Shown one piece after another: positions 13,301 to 26,621 of a stretch of DNA of 64,000 nt. The notes under the pieces were generated by a model. That model was not told the origin of the DNA. It ran no database searches and saw only the letters and a list, made by a program, of their open reading frames with translations. Numbering within the stretch: the stretch's first letter is position 1; each line of letters starts with the position of its first letter. This stretch comes from Balanoglossus misakiensis (taxonomy: Eukaryota; Hemichordata): positions 5,890,001 to 5,954,000 of the forward strand of contig CM082587.2 in assembly GCA_040954595.2 (NCBI GenBank), given 5' to 3'. Both the position numbers and the translations under genes were made by a program.

Positions 13301-15725
13301 ATCGCGAATTTTCTCACCCCTCCTAATTCTTTCGGCCTTATAAAAACAGCAACACAGCCAGAATAAAATTTGCAATCCTTTCAGAACTTCGCCGAGAAGA
13401 CGCGAGACAATAAGGGACGCGGGGTCACGCCACACAATGGATGGAACCGCCCGCTTGATCGCTTTCCCAAGGTACGGGGAACGGGCAGAGGGGGCTGACC
13501 TCGCTCCGGGCGAAGACCGGGGTATTGCAGCTGGGAAAGGGGTCGACCCTGTATGAGAGGGTTGGGGTAGTGCCGAAGCCACAGCTAAAGGCCCCTTCTT
13601 CCATTGTGCCGGTGCCACTTCTCAACTTAATCCGTATTGTTGCGGCCATTATCTTCAATGGGGAGCTCCCTACACTCCCCGATCTGTTGTCGCCCTCAAT
13701 TGAAGTCCCGCATTGACGCGGTTAGGATCGGAATTTGGCCAGCGGCAGTAGTCGTCACACACACACAGGGAGAGGGAGAAAAATACAAATCAGTGGAAAT
13801 ACACACACGCCAACACTTTCACTGAATCGATCTCAGCGATAGTATAGCACGAACGCGACCAATTAAGAACCCGTTTATTATGTATTGTTGAGTATTGCAT
13901 TCGTCTTTAAGAAAATAATTTAACTCGAGCGCTACCAGTGCCGTCTTGTTTAAGTTTGATTTGTGTTTCTGCAGTGTTGGGGAAGTGGTTGATATTTTTT
14001 TATTCCGACACCCAAAGCTCGTAGTGTAAATCGGAAATGCCCAGTCAGCGAGCCACTAAGTCTACCGTACGTTTTTCCGTCTGTCTGTCTGTCCGTCTAA
14101 CTCAATGCTATGCATCTAAAAGTTTCTCTCATCTAAACATTTCTTCTACACCATATGTATGTGTGTTGTCTCCGTTTGTCTCCCCGATTCTCTCACTCCC
14201 CTCTCCCGGCCTCTGTCTCCTGCTACCTTTGTCTGCAGCCTGTGCCCCGCCCCTTCTCTCGCTCGCTGCGTTCCCCTCATGGTTATCGCCCTCCAACCTC
14301 TTCATCGCCCATCACCCTATCTCTTTCTTTCGCAACGACCCACTTTTGCCACAGCTGCGCGCAAGCAGCAGACCCATAAGTGTGATGACCACTCCGACGC
14401 GGTGATGACGATTCACAGATCCGTCCGCTCCAATCTGTGACAGTGTGAGAAAAGCACCACCACTTGACGGCCACCGGTTTTTTTACCTACTCACTCGGCC
14501 CCTCTCTCTCCGCAATCACCGATTTGCGATTTCTCACGGTTTCAGCAGTCAGCTGTGACCACACGGGGATCGTCGGGGGGCGCGTGGTTTTAATTTTCCC
14601 GAACCCGAAAAGTTTTTCTGACTCGGATACAGCTGCCGCCGCACCGTCCACGCATAAAGTTTTTCGATTGTGTCAAAAGGAGCCCAACGCGCATGTCCAC
14701 GCCACGCTCGCCGCGCCACGCGTTGAAGACGCCGCCGGTCCAGTGTCTTTTACATGTTGCGTTTTCGAACCTCGTCGCACACTTGAATTAAAGGCAAGAG
14801 TGTCACTGTTCGCACGATTAAAAGTGAGAGAGTCTGAAAATCGCTGCTTGAAAGCCGGAAGTGCCTGAAAGAACTTTAACCACTTGGAATGAAAGACTTG
14901 AAAAACGCTGACACAGCATTTTATGTATTTCCCTTTTTGTGGTCCATAAGACCATTTTCGCTTACTTTCGTAAAATAATATACACAAGCTAGTATCTTTT
15001 TCAGAAATCAATTGCCTCCATGATGCAAGACAATTAGTTTTTAAGAATGTCCGATCGATTTCAAGTTGTCTGCGATATGTTATTTACATTTGCTGGAAGG
15101 TGTGAGAGACGAAGAAGAGTGGTGTAACGGTTGTTGTTTTCTGAAACGGTGTTTTTATTTGAAGCAAACTGGCTAAAGACATGAAAGCATCTACGTTTTT
15201 AGAGCTCACAACATTCACCCGAAACACTGAGAGCAGGGGCCGATAACGTCTTGAACACGCAGCGCCGGATCAGGTGAAGTTTCCAGTCCGAACGTAACCC
15301 CCCCCCCCCCAAAGTCATAGACCCCGGAGCTCCAACCTAGTAATAGCGTAGTATTCAGGACGTAATTGGCCCTGCTCGCTCTTTATTTCAGGCTACGGAG
15401 GCCGTTCAATTTTGCGCACTGCTTAGCACCAGCCCTCCGGGCCAGAAACAAGGTATTTTGAAATTCCCCGGCGGAGTCATACAAATCGACCCGTGAAACC
15501 TTGGGGGTCACGGTGAAACAGTGCGCCGTTCTTCTGCAACTATGTGACCTTTGGCACAGCACTCTTGCTTCGTCCAAAAACAGGGATCGGGGTGTACGCA
15601 GCGTGTGTAAAGCGTCCCCTTTTCTGTCATGTTTAATTTCAAGTAGAGCAGACTTGTCTTCAAGTTTATGGCAGTATGGAGAAGTAGTTGGCCCACTCCC
15701 TCCCCCTCTACCCTCCTGGCTTGTA
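10370..15725. other. Intergenic, no gene seen
   Basis: No supported gene. Notable sequence: a G13 run (13064-13076), a C13 run (15298-15310), a pyrimidine-rich stretch around 14080-14340 with several TCTG units, and a composite dyad at 11486-11560. An RBPJ-type octamer is at 12116-12123 (minus). Open frames in the pyrimidine-rich part are low-complexity and not credible. Confidence 0.55.
11486..11560. repeat. Composite dyad, two nested 8-bp arm pairs
   Basis: ATTTCTCG (11486-11493) pairs with CGAGAAAT (11553-11560), and nested inside it CGCGGTGT (11495-11502) pairs with ACACCGCG (11521-11528). The right side carries a 24-nt bulge. It may be a decayed inverted repeat or chance. Confidence 0.5.
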
Positions 15726-16297
15726 GGTGTCACCTAGCTCTGCGTACAGGTCTGTGTGTTCCCGGCGTTACACGGCCTCCACCCACAGCCCTGCAAGGCG
15801 CCATAGGAAAAACTGGTGCTTCTGCGGTCCGGATCCGGACCGCAGCTTTTTCGGCCGAAATTCGATTTTATCGAAGCAAAATCATTTCCCTGTCTACTTC
15901 TACCTCCTAACCGACTCCAAATATGATGCGATTAACTTGTCCTAACGTCCGAACCACTCGCGTTTGTTTTATTTTTGTGTGTTTACATGTTGAGATCGCC
16001 ATATTAAATATAAGGCTTACAGTGAGTTTATCTCCATGGGTAAACATAAAAGTTTTAGAAAGCGAGCGGTTCGGACGTTAGGACAAGTTAATCGCATCAT
16101 ATTTGGAGTCGGTTAGGAGGCAGAAGTAGACAGGGAAAGGATTTTGCTTCGATAAAATCGAATTTCGGCCGAAAAAGCTGCGGTCCGGATCCGGACCGCA
16201 GAAGCACCAGTTTTTCCTATGGCGCCTTGCAGGGCTGTGGGTGGAGGCCGTGTAACGCCGGGAACACACAGACCTGTACGCAGAGCTAGGTGTCACC
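15726..16297. mobile_element. 572-bp fold-back element
   Basis: Two arms of 236 bp (15726-15961 and 16062-16297) are reverse complements with only a few mismatches. They flank a spacer of 100 bp (15962-16061). Both outer ends carry GGTGTCACC, itself a near-palindrome. Each arm holds a perfect 24-bp palindrome centred on GGATCC (15822-15845 and 16178-16201), followed by the smaller palindromes TTCGGCCGAA and TTCGAT/ATCGAA. It encodes nothing recognisable; the same short open frame appears in both arms only because they are copies. I see no target-site duplication at the ends, so it may be a fold-back transposon, a MITE or an inverted segmental duplication. Confidence 0.85.
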
Positions 16298-19200
16298 GTG
16301 CCCCGAACTTGTCGCACTTGATAGATGACCCCATTTGCAACTCAAGGTCATTGTACTTCAAAGCACCAATCAGCGGTTCTCACTTTCTGCCCGGGACTAT
16401 AATGACAGCGGAGGACACTTTCCTGCGCGGCATCCGTCTCTGGCGAGGGCCCGCCGCCGCGCCGCAGGCAACCTTCGCCTGTCTCAGTCAAGAAAGCTGG
16501 TATCAATCTCCCCCCTCGTTTGGTGGAAATGTGGAAACACTTTCTCCCCTTCAATGTGGCCAATGCAATGCATGATAAGAAAAACACCGCACCGCTCAGT
16601 GAAATGAAATGAACACTTCAATAGCCTTCTCACTCTCCGCTCCAATCACCGGAAAGTGTCCGGGATTAATAGATTTCCACACCGGAATGAAGGGTTAACC
16701 TCTGACCCCGGTGGCTATCCAGAACAGAGGGGGTGCATGTCAGACCCCGGCGATTGAATCGTAAATCAATTGGAAACTATTCTACCCGCATTGTTCGGAT
16801 GACAAATCCCGGATCTTTTATGGGAATTTCGCTCGGAAAAAAAAAGTGTCGCGAAATGCTTAAAGCGTAATTTGCACGAGGGAGGGGCGTGGCGATCAGA
16901 TTTAACGAGACGTGATTCTCCTGGCGGGGGGTCGGTCGAGCTCCCCGGTTTAAATCAGTTTACGCGTTCGAACACAGGTGAGCACATCCTTACGTAAAAT
17001 TGTCACTGGTACGAGAGCGGGTTCTGTCGCCCGTTCACTGTCATGGTTGTCTGGGATTACATGTATACAGTCAGTGATGAGGCATCATACCCAGACAATA
17101 ACCATTGTTGTGGTCGTGAGGTCTCGGATTCGTTCGCGTCTCACAATCTTTTGTTTTTACTACCTGTATATGCTTTGGCAGTACTGCCTGTACGTTACAT
17201 ATACGATGTGCTTCGTGACCGGGCCCTCTCCTGTCAATATCATATGAACCGAACCTACACGCTACGCACGTACATTCATAAAACACGACATTTCTGAATT
17301 CATTAACGTCTGATATGATTAACGCATGACCAATTTACTATTTGGGTTATTTCTATTTTGCGGTGTCCTATCGCAAATGGTGAACTCTTGATACACGGGG
17401 AGAATATTTCATAACGGTATTTTTGTCACCCATCCAAGACTGCGCTTATCTTTGCACGTACGAGACGTGACGTGAACGGCAGTCTACTGACCAGGGGGTA
17501 TTATTTAATCGCATATATCTTTATTAAAATGATGCTACTCGGTGTAGGTTTCATAATTTGAAGGTCTCGCCTTTCCATTTTACTTCTATGTTTCTGAACC
17601 AAAATTAGACCCACGTCTCTCAGTCTCTGTCTGTCTGTCTCAATATGATTTGATATTGTTCTATTACACGTAGCCTTTTGAAGTACATGTAAGTGTATAG
17701 GCCCCACACCTATACCAGTGCAAACGCAGGCGACAGATCGCCTTACACTGTAATCACCTTCATGACTGTTTTTCCGCGCAACGTAACCGTGGAAACGACG
17801 ACAATGTCAAGGTCAAACATGCCATGCGACTCCGTGAACGTGGCCGTGTTTGTCTCTGACCGACCCCCTGCTGTCACCAGCTGGTAATAAAGACACTGTG
17901 CTGGTATGCGGCTAACAAAAACGATTATTTATCGGCGTGAATTCGGCGCTGGCATAGTTTACGTGCATGTGTTCGCTGTTTTGCTTGTAAACTAAATTGA
18001 CAGCATTCTTGGGACAGAAGTGATATGACTCGAGTGGGCGGTTGTGCTCTTCCGTTGTAATGATTTTCACAGGTGGCATTGGGGCGTAATAAACAGTTTT
18101 GTACATAAAAAGGAACTTGACGGTCAAAATTTGACGTGGTCTCACTCTTGATCGTGACCCTGAACATTTCTTTCGGGGGAGATCGGCAGATTTTTTCGTT
18201 TCAGGATCGTCTCGTCACCTGTATAGAAAATCATGCATTGGAAGGGAAAGGAATGTACATTTAAACCATTTATCTCATTTCTCTGTATACATGGTTGAAC
18301 CGATGATTCCTCGAGAATACCTACGGTTGAACCGAATTATATAAGGTCAAATAACAACTGAACTCGAGCTGTCATTAAAACAATGGCTGTACATACTTTC
18401 TCTTCTTTCTCTGATGTACAACCATTAACTTAAATTCCATTTCAACTATTTATTCTTTCATCATTCTGTCTATCTCCATTGTCTGTCTCTCTCCCGTCTC
18501 TTGTCGGTCCCCTGACCCTGTTCGCGTGGACAAAACATCCATAAAATTGACAGGAAATTTTACTACAGAATAAAACAACGAAATAAAAAGAAAACTTACA
18601 TGTCAATCGTGTTCAAAAATTTATTTACAGTCATTATTGCGATAATTGTCCCTCGTGACATAGTTAGATGATTGGCCCATTAAACAGTTTTAATTCCCCG
18701 GGACAAAGTCCTTCACCGTTTTCAACGTAGCTGGTTTTCTACTTAACGCGAGATTGACGTATCTGAGAACTCTTGTTCGCTTTGTCGGTGACCCGTAGCA
18801 GAAACATATACCACCGTTATCATCATAACCTAAGCACCACATGGGTGGCTAGGCTCGTCGACGCGTCTTCGTAAGTCACCGTTGTCCGTGTTTGAGTGCA
18901 TGCGCAGTAGTACGCGGCGCGAACGTCGTTACTTTTTACGTGTTCATGGTTTCTCCCGTCAAGTTCCCCAAAACGAAGTCCTCGTGACTGGTTGTGTTTT
19001 AATAAAAACAGTAAGGCGTTTATAGAGGTTCGTCGAAGGTTTGCTCGCCGGATCCTGAACGTGCGCAGTACGCAAGCTGTTGGCCTACTGTCGCCGGACA
19101 GCCACGGTCACATTTCCGCGATCGATCGAATCGAAAATTATTTTTTGGGGTGACACGTGACTTTGTGCTACAGATGGAGATGAACAGGCAACATAACCAT

Positions 19201-22200
19201 GCATACATTTACGGGTGTCATGGATCTACGGTTAATTCTAAAATCGCCGCCCATTGACCAGTCCGACACACGATTGTGCATCGACATATGGATGTCCAGC
19301 TGGTAGTACAACCGAAACTGACCAAGTAGCAACGCTTGGCAAACAGAATGTAACATCTGCATATTTGCATACCACCAGTATCAATATTCATGCTATTGTC
19401 TGAGGTGAATGAGTACTTTCCACTTTTGGATGTGTTCGAGGCATGTGCGAAACACCTCTAATTACATCGTCTACACTGTCCGTCACATTACCACCTAATT
19501 ATCGAGGCTTCTGTATGTCACTTATCAACGGCAGTGTGCTACACACAGAAATGGCTTGCCAGCGCTCCCTTTCACCGAGTCACGTTTTAGCAGACTACAA
19601 CCGCGTGGAGATGGATACCAGATTCGACGAAGGTACTTAAATCTAAATTCAGTTTGGTCTCGGCGACACGATCTTACATGCTCGCTGATTAGGAAGGCCG
19701 GGTCAAATCAATTGCCAAATTGGGTATACATGTAGTTGATTTGGCTTTGCTTGTTCTATTTTGCTTGGTAGACCGTATGGGCGTGGTGAATTCGTGGTCT
19801 TCGCGAACGGCGTACCATACTACCAGCGTTGAGCGGAACAATCGACGGCGAAGTACAACTGACTTTCATTCAACAAATGCCTTCAAATTAAAAGGCTGTT
19901 GAGATTGAGAATCCAATTAACACCTGTTAACACCTTCGAACGGACATTGTCACTTCCCGGAGATTAATTTACACGTCACATCGTTTGGACACACTGTTGA
20001 CACCAAACTGGGAAAACACAAGCGCACAAAAATGACAATAAATGAATAGCATTCTGGGAATTAATAATGTGTACTATACTGCATAGTCGATCATTTTTAT
20101 ATAATGATATCAGCGCTACCTCGGGACCGTGGGCGCCACCGTATATCGGTCGATAAAATATCTAATAGTTATACACTGAGATAAGATGCTCATCTTTTCT
20201 TATCTCATTCACTTGTTATTCGTTCAAAACCGCTAATGTTTGTACAAACTATTCTGATAAATAGCTGATAATTCCACGATACCGATAAAGTTGTACCTTT
20301 TGGGTGTGTTGGCTATCTATTTGAGATTGTATGTGGCCGGAATTTGACCGGACAATTTGATTAAGTCGGCCCTGGATGGCTGCCCTTGGCTCGAGTGTTC
20401 CACTTTGCCATGTTGATAGCGCTATTTTTGCCAACAAGTGTATCGTAATCTTCAGCTGGTTTCCGCTTGTACACCGAAGAGGCGACAAGTGAGATTTTAT
20501 ATCTGGCACACAATAGATGGGATTGAACTCGACACTGAGTGACTTTTGGCCGTCAGTGGTCAAGTAGGCCCACTGGCCACTCAGTAATCTGTAGGAATTT
20601 CCGCCAAGCTCGCGACAAAAAGGAGCGGCGACCCAGTCAACGACATTTTCGCGCGGTTCGTCACGGTCGCTTCCCCACTCTGAATCTGTGTCGAGGAGTC
20701 ACGGTTGCGCGACACCCGGCCTTTTATACATCCCCGCCTTCGGGCATCCGCTTATCTCCCACATAACAGAAGCACATGATTTTGGGGCGGTTGTAATAAT
20801 CATCGTCGATGTGTGTGTGTGTGTGTGTGTGCGTGGGGGGGGGGGAGAATATGGAACGAAACAAGCGGGATATGCGACCGAGATGTCTCTACCTCTCGTC
20901 ACGTCTCCGACAGTGCTACCAGACACTGGACCTGTCAAACTGCCACGACAGAATCGTCCATATGCGTTTTATAATTAGAGGTGCAATTGAATGTTTAGAG
21001 ATGACCAGGGGAATGCTTTGTGAAAAGATCGGGACAGGTGGTTACGGTTGGGTGGTTGGAGTCAATCGCCGGAGCACAGGTTCAGTCGAGGCGGAAGGGG
21101 TGGGTAGACTGATGATAGCACGGTTGGTCGAGGTCGTTGTGTGAATATCATTTTTTTTTGTCTTCCGACGTGCCCTGTTTGCGGGCGCCGCGCTTGTCTT
21201 CAAGTTTCGTTGTGCTGGTACTGAGTTTTACTGAGATGCATGGTTTTGGTGGAATTGTTCTAGTTCTTTCATGATGTGGTGACGTTATATTACGGATTGA
21301 AGAAGATAGGGACTCGCTAGAATTTGTGATGAACCGGGTTTCTCGTTCAATTTGGAATTTGGATCAGTTACCAAAATGTGCTTGTCACAATCACTGAGAC
21401 GATCGACGAGTATTGTAAAGTGTTCAAGCACACGCATGCGCTACGTGTCACTATCGGCTCCGTGTACGATATGATGACGACCCACGCCCCCGGCCACACA
21501 CTGACACCTGTGGCATATCTGCAAGACGCCGCGTCACTGAGGAATATGCATGTTATAGACGAACCGATCGATACGTGCGCGTTAAAAGTGGACAAATCAT
21601 GACAGCGTTGATTTTGGTGAATCTGCAAGACCTGCAAGTACCAGGGTTAAAGGGGTCATTTTAGGAAGCTGTCGTACGGTAATCACAGCGAGATTCTCAC
21701 GGCCATCCCCGGCGGTGTTTTCCTCCTGCGTGCGGCGAAACTGTGCCAAGTACCAGTCGACGGCGTGGATGATTTGAGAGGGCTGGGATGCAGCCATCGA
21801 ATCAATGAAGCTGTTTCCCTTGACAAGAACCAGAACCGAAATCTCGGCAGTGTCACCACAACGTTGGGAAAAGCTTCGGGAGTGTCACGTGATTCAAGTA
21901 CGGGGGGGGGGGGAGGGGTCTACAACCTATAAATGTGAGGGATATAAAGTATAGGGGTATGTGAATAAATTAAAATGTGCGGTTAGTTACGTTGCGATTA
22001 CCATGTACATGTACACCTGTAATGTCCAGGGAAAATGTACAACTAACACTTGGCTGGGGGACTGGGGACAGTCTCAGAATAGGCGAAGCGAGACCACATT
22101 CCAGCACATGTTTGTGTGTGAAAACACTCTCACTGCAGGGGTCATTAAAAGCCCGCTTTACCGACTACACCGAGTAGTAAAAAGATGGCCTCTTGTCACC

Positions 22201-25200
22201 TGAGTACCAAGAGGTCAGGTGGTGCCAGGTCTTTGCAATATTTCAGTTCGATCAAACTGACCGAATCGACGTAAATAGGGTAACCTGCCGCTGCGTGTCA
22301 AAGGCCACGACTTAACCTTGCGCCGCACACGGAGATCTGCACCCACCAGTTGCCAACAATTCACCGACACACGATGGCAACGAACTTGCAACGGGCGAGA
22401 CAGCTTTGAATATTTGCGTCACGGATTTTGGCGCGCTTTTCAGACGCCAGACGACACTACTTCATTGGCATTCTAACGGTACCCGCCGCTGTCTCTTCAT
22501 TCCACATTACATTGTCTAATACCCGTGATATATTGCTATCCCTCGAAGCTTTTCCGGTAAATACAATGAGGTAACGGAAGGGAAAAAAAACACTCGCCGG
22601 GTCTTTCAGAGTTGTTGGAAGGGTCTCTCGTCGGCACCCACCACTACTTTGCCCGTGTATTTATCGGCCTTTCAAATAGCACAATTGGCAGTGGGCTGCA
22701 GGTATGGGGGGGGGGGGCTTTTCTTGAACCCAACCCAAAAAGTCAAAAAAGAACACGAAAAAATACCCTTTTTGGACAAAAAACATAAACAGTACCCTGT
22801 TACTCTCTTGGCAAAAAAACAATTTATTGAAAAGGGATGATGATGATGCTATAAATACTCTCAGCCTGGAAATTTGTGGGTTTTTTGTTATGCTGGACAC
22901 AGTCAACAGTTGTTTGGGTCCGGCGTTTTCTTTGACTCTCTGCGGGGTTTGTCATTTCGATCCGTGGACGACGATGTCGCCACGGCAAAGGTTCAGAGAC
23001 CTAACCGGGAGAGGGGGAAGCGGATGGGTGGCGAGCAGCATGTCACCTGATGACCCATGCATTGTCTTCCTCCTTGGTGACAGAATCCCATAGGGGGACA
23101 CTGTATAATATGCACGAGAAAAAAACCGCGGTCTTCCCACGGACAGGGTCGACCTGATTCGCTTCACCGGAACAGCGGTTCCCGGATTTGCATACGGACA
23201 GGGGAAGCTGCTGGCACTGGAGAAACACAACGAGGGTTTTCCCACAACAACAACAACAACAACACACCACACACACAACAAACACACATTATCACCCCAT
23301 TGTTTTATCATGCGAGAGAGGGGACGTGTTGATTGATAGGTCGTTGACCGATCTCCACACAGTGAGTGGCGGAATCGGATTTACAGTACGCCACTGAGTC
23401 ACAACGGTGCGGACAATGGAAGCCGTGGGACAGTGCAGTGGCCGAATTCTCTCACGGAAAGACCTCACAGATCAGACACTCTCCGCGAGCGGACAGCCAA
23501 CCGATGTTGTAACTGCCCCACTACATGTAACACCTATACCCGCGTGGACGTTGCTTCAGTCCACAGTCACATGTTGAACATAAAGACGGAAGAGGCTTTC
23601 CACCGTACGGTCTATTACATGTACATGTATACTGCTATCTTATCACACGACTTTCGTTTACTGTCTCAGTGCTCAGTGTACGTTATATACCAGGTCACCA
23701 ATAGTTCAAATAAGAGACAGAAGAACGAGCGCTCCTCTTTCTGTGTAAACCCGACATATTGTAATAATATGGGTATACTTCCATTACAATGTCTGGTATT
23801 AACCATCATTTTCTAGGACTTTTTCAATTGGCACATATCCATGCGCACAGATGGTCTATGTCTGGTTCTATGTATACAAAGGCCATATGGGAAACTAAAC
23901 CACACAGTCGTTATGTGTGGTGGTGTTTGGTCAAGTAAACGATATTCCCAGAATCCAATTTTGTGTAATTTGGCGTTTAATAAATATAACAGGTGACAAC
24001 CATGTGATCGATTCCAGGCGAATACTGACGTTACCTGCCAAGCAGAAGTACAGGTTCTTTGAAGTAATATAAAAATACGCGACTTAATAATGTTTGAAAT
24101 GAAGCAAACAATACGACTATAGAAATAGAAACCGTGGTGTTAATTGGCCCACAAGCTGACTGTGAATATCCGTGTTAATTAATGGAAGACATGCCCTTTT
24201 CACTGTCCCCATTTTTATGACGTCCCAGCGTGACACGCCCGGCCCGCGAGTCTGTTCCGATTCCAACCTGTTTCCCATGGAGATTTAGACTTCGCAGTTT
24301 GTATAGATATTTCTCGGCTGAGTGAAATTAGCCAGCTTCTCGTGTCCGCCGCTTGAAATTCAATTCATCCGCTGGAACGAACGAGGATTATCGGATCCTG
24401 GAGGAACATCCATGTGCACACACTGTGCAGGCACCAACAATGCAATTTCCAGTCGGATGAAACGGCCCCAGTTTCGCCAGTTTCGTGTTCCACTTGTAAG
24501 CCCAGATAATTCTTGAATAAACTCTGCGGGTACCGACGCAAAGCTGTGTATATACACCTATGAAAAAAGCCGGATTATGTTGTGTGTATACTCCTCCTTA
24601 TCTGGATTCGTTTGACCGAACCCCGAGGACGGAAAATACGCACGAGTGGGGAATTTCTGCGCCGGCCGGCAAAGCGTGGCGTTCCTGCGCAGCTTGGTGA
24701 TGGGCGGACAGCGCCTTCGCATTCACCGCACTGTGCAACCTGTGTTTCCAAAAACGAATAAATCAGCACCGCATACTTCGAGTGCCCATCCCATTGCGCG
24801 TATCGATCGATACCCAGGGCAGTGGTCTCACGTGACAGGGGGGAACCATGCGTTCTCCTTTCACAGGGTAGGTCGAAGCATGACTCCACGTGACCGGCGT
24901 GGGAATGTGTATATAGACGTGGTCTACACAACCGGCAGACAACTCAGCCTATACCATTTGGCAGGTAGTCTGAAGGCCAATTTTTCCCTGCCTTGTGGTT
25001 TTGGGCTACGACTGTCGGGTAAAAGTGCTATAACGTCGTGTAAGTCATATCAATTAAAACCAAGCCGAGGAACCTGTTTACGGATGGCATTTGGTTGGTA
25101 AACGCATAGACAACGCTATGCAGGTCCGATGTGGCTGCCTCAGCGGGAGGTTCTTGCGAACAGGTGGCGAAACCATGCGAGATGATATGCGGGCATACGT

Positions 25201-26386
25201 GTATACGCGATGCGCCGAAACGCCGTATGGCCACCCGCCTTTTCCTGACCATACAGTGTTTTCTCTTTGTCTGTCGCCCGATTGACCACTGGCTCTGAGT
25301 TTGGTATAATGGCAACCGACCGCACTGCGCATTTTCTCAAGCAACTTCCAGTCGAGATGAGATTGTTCTTAATTCTCTGTGGTGCGGTCACGTGTCACAG
25401 GTCTTATACGGCCAATGCGAATTATCTCAATCACACAGAAACGTCTCGATGAATCATTTCTGACACCGGTATGCTCAGGGAAACCTTTGCGCTAAATCTA
25501 AAAAAAAAACACCCAAATTTTACTTTCTTGACATTGGATGCAACAAAAGACCGGTGGTTGGGGTAGGGAAGGTTGAATCTGTCACCATCGAAGAGGTGGG
25601 CGCGCGCCACGGAACGGAAATACACCTGTCCTCTCTTCCGCCTTTATCCTGACTCTACATGAGAGACCCAAAGGTCCGGATCATATCAATTTTGACTGTG
25701 AAACACCCCGTGAATTCGGAAGCAGCGACAGCGACGTGCGAAGGTGCACAGCCGCGGACAGCATGGGCCTGTGCCCCGATCTAAGAACCCAAGGTGGCCA
25801 GCGTAAAGGGGAAATGGAACGCGGGACATTCTTGTCAGACAGCAGGCGGGGCTCGAGTGCGATCGATCCGGGTTCTGGTCGCTTGAAATCAGGATCCGTT
25901 GGACGTAAAAAACACTTCACCGGTCTTAATAATCACACTGTCTTTATCCTGTGGTTCAAATGATAGGTTATGAATATAATTTGACATTGAAAATAAATTG
26001 CTGTACGGCGCAAATATATCAAAGTCAACGACATGCCAGTTTGCCACGGTGTGATTGATAGAGTGTTCGCGAAACATTTCCCAACGAGTTGGCGGACTGG
26101 CCTCGTAGGGAATAACCTAATAACTAGCCTGCCCCATTCCAATGGAATGTGGCCTTAATCTGCCAAGAGAATCGGAAGATATATACCTTAATAATCGTTC
26201 CCTAAGAAATTGCGACTGCGCACGTGTTTAGAAATGGCACCGGCTCCACAATGGGGCATTTTACGGCTGAGGGGTTTTCCCATCGCAATTTGCAACAACG
26301 TGAGAATCCCCCACTCATCACCTCATGTGTCTCCCATGGTTCTCTGGTTCTATCATTGTGTGCCGGGGATCTCAAGCCGGCCGACC
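16298..26386. other. Intergenic, no gene seen
   Basis: About 10 kb without a supported gene. It holds poly-G runs (20835-20845, 21902-21913, 22706-22717), a (TG)n tract near 20811-20832 and an (ACA)n tract near 23246-23264. Seven TACATGTA palindromes occur here, two of them overlapping at 23616-23629. RBPJ-type octamers lie at 23134-23141 and 23239-23246 (minus) and at 24898-24905 (plus). Exons of an unrecognised multi-exon gene cannot be excluded by eye. Confidence 0.5.
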
Positions 26387-26621
26387 TTAAAGGGACAAAG
26401 TCTCTCTCCTCGCTGCCCCTTTTCCATTAATTATGTTTGATACAAGTCACCGTTTATGTTATTCTACATGTAGATATACATAGCGAATCAACGTTCGACC
26501 ACACACAATTTCCATCCCACTTGTAGACACGAGATTGAAAAGCTCGCCAAAACGAATAACCGGTCTCTACCGTTTAGTCATTTCGGCGAGATTTTTACTC
26601 CCACAAACGGGATGGAAGTTG
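26387..26621 (+). mobile_element. Dispersed repeat family copy 2
   Basis: Begins TTAAAGGGACAAAGTCTC and follows copy 1 (10106) through TTGATACAAG, TTATGTTATTCTACATGT, GAATCAACGTTCGACC and TTCCATCCCACTTGTAG. It then reaches the inner arms (TCGCCAAAACGAATAA and a diverged complement) and part of the outer right arm (GGGATGGAAGTTG). It is more diverged than copy 1 and its right arm is truncated. Confidence 0.72.
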
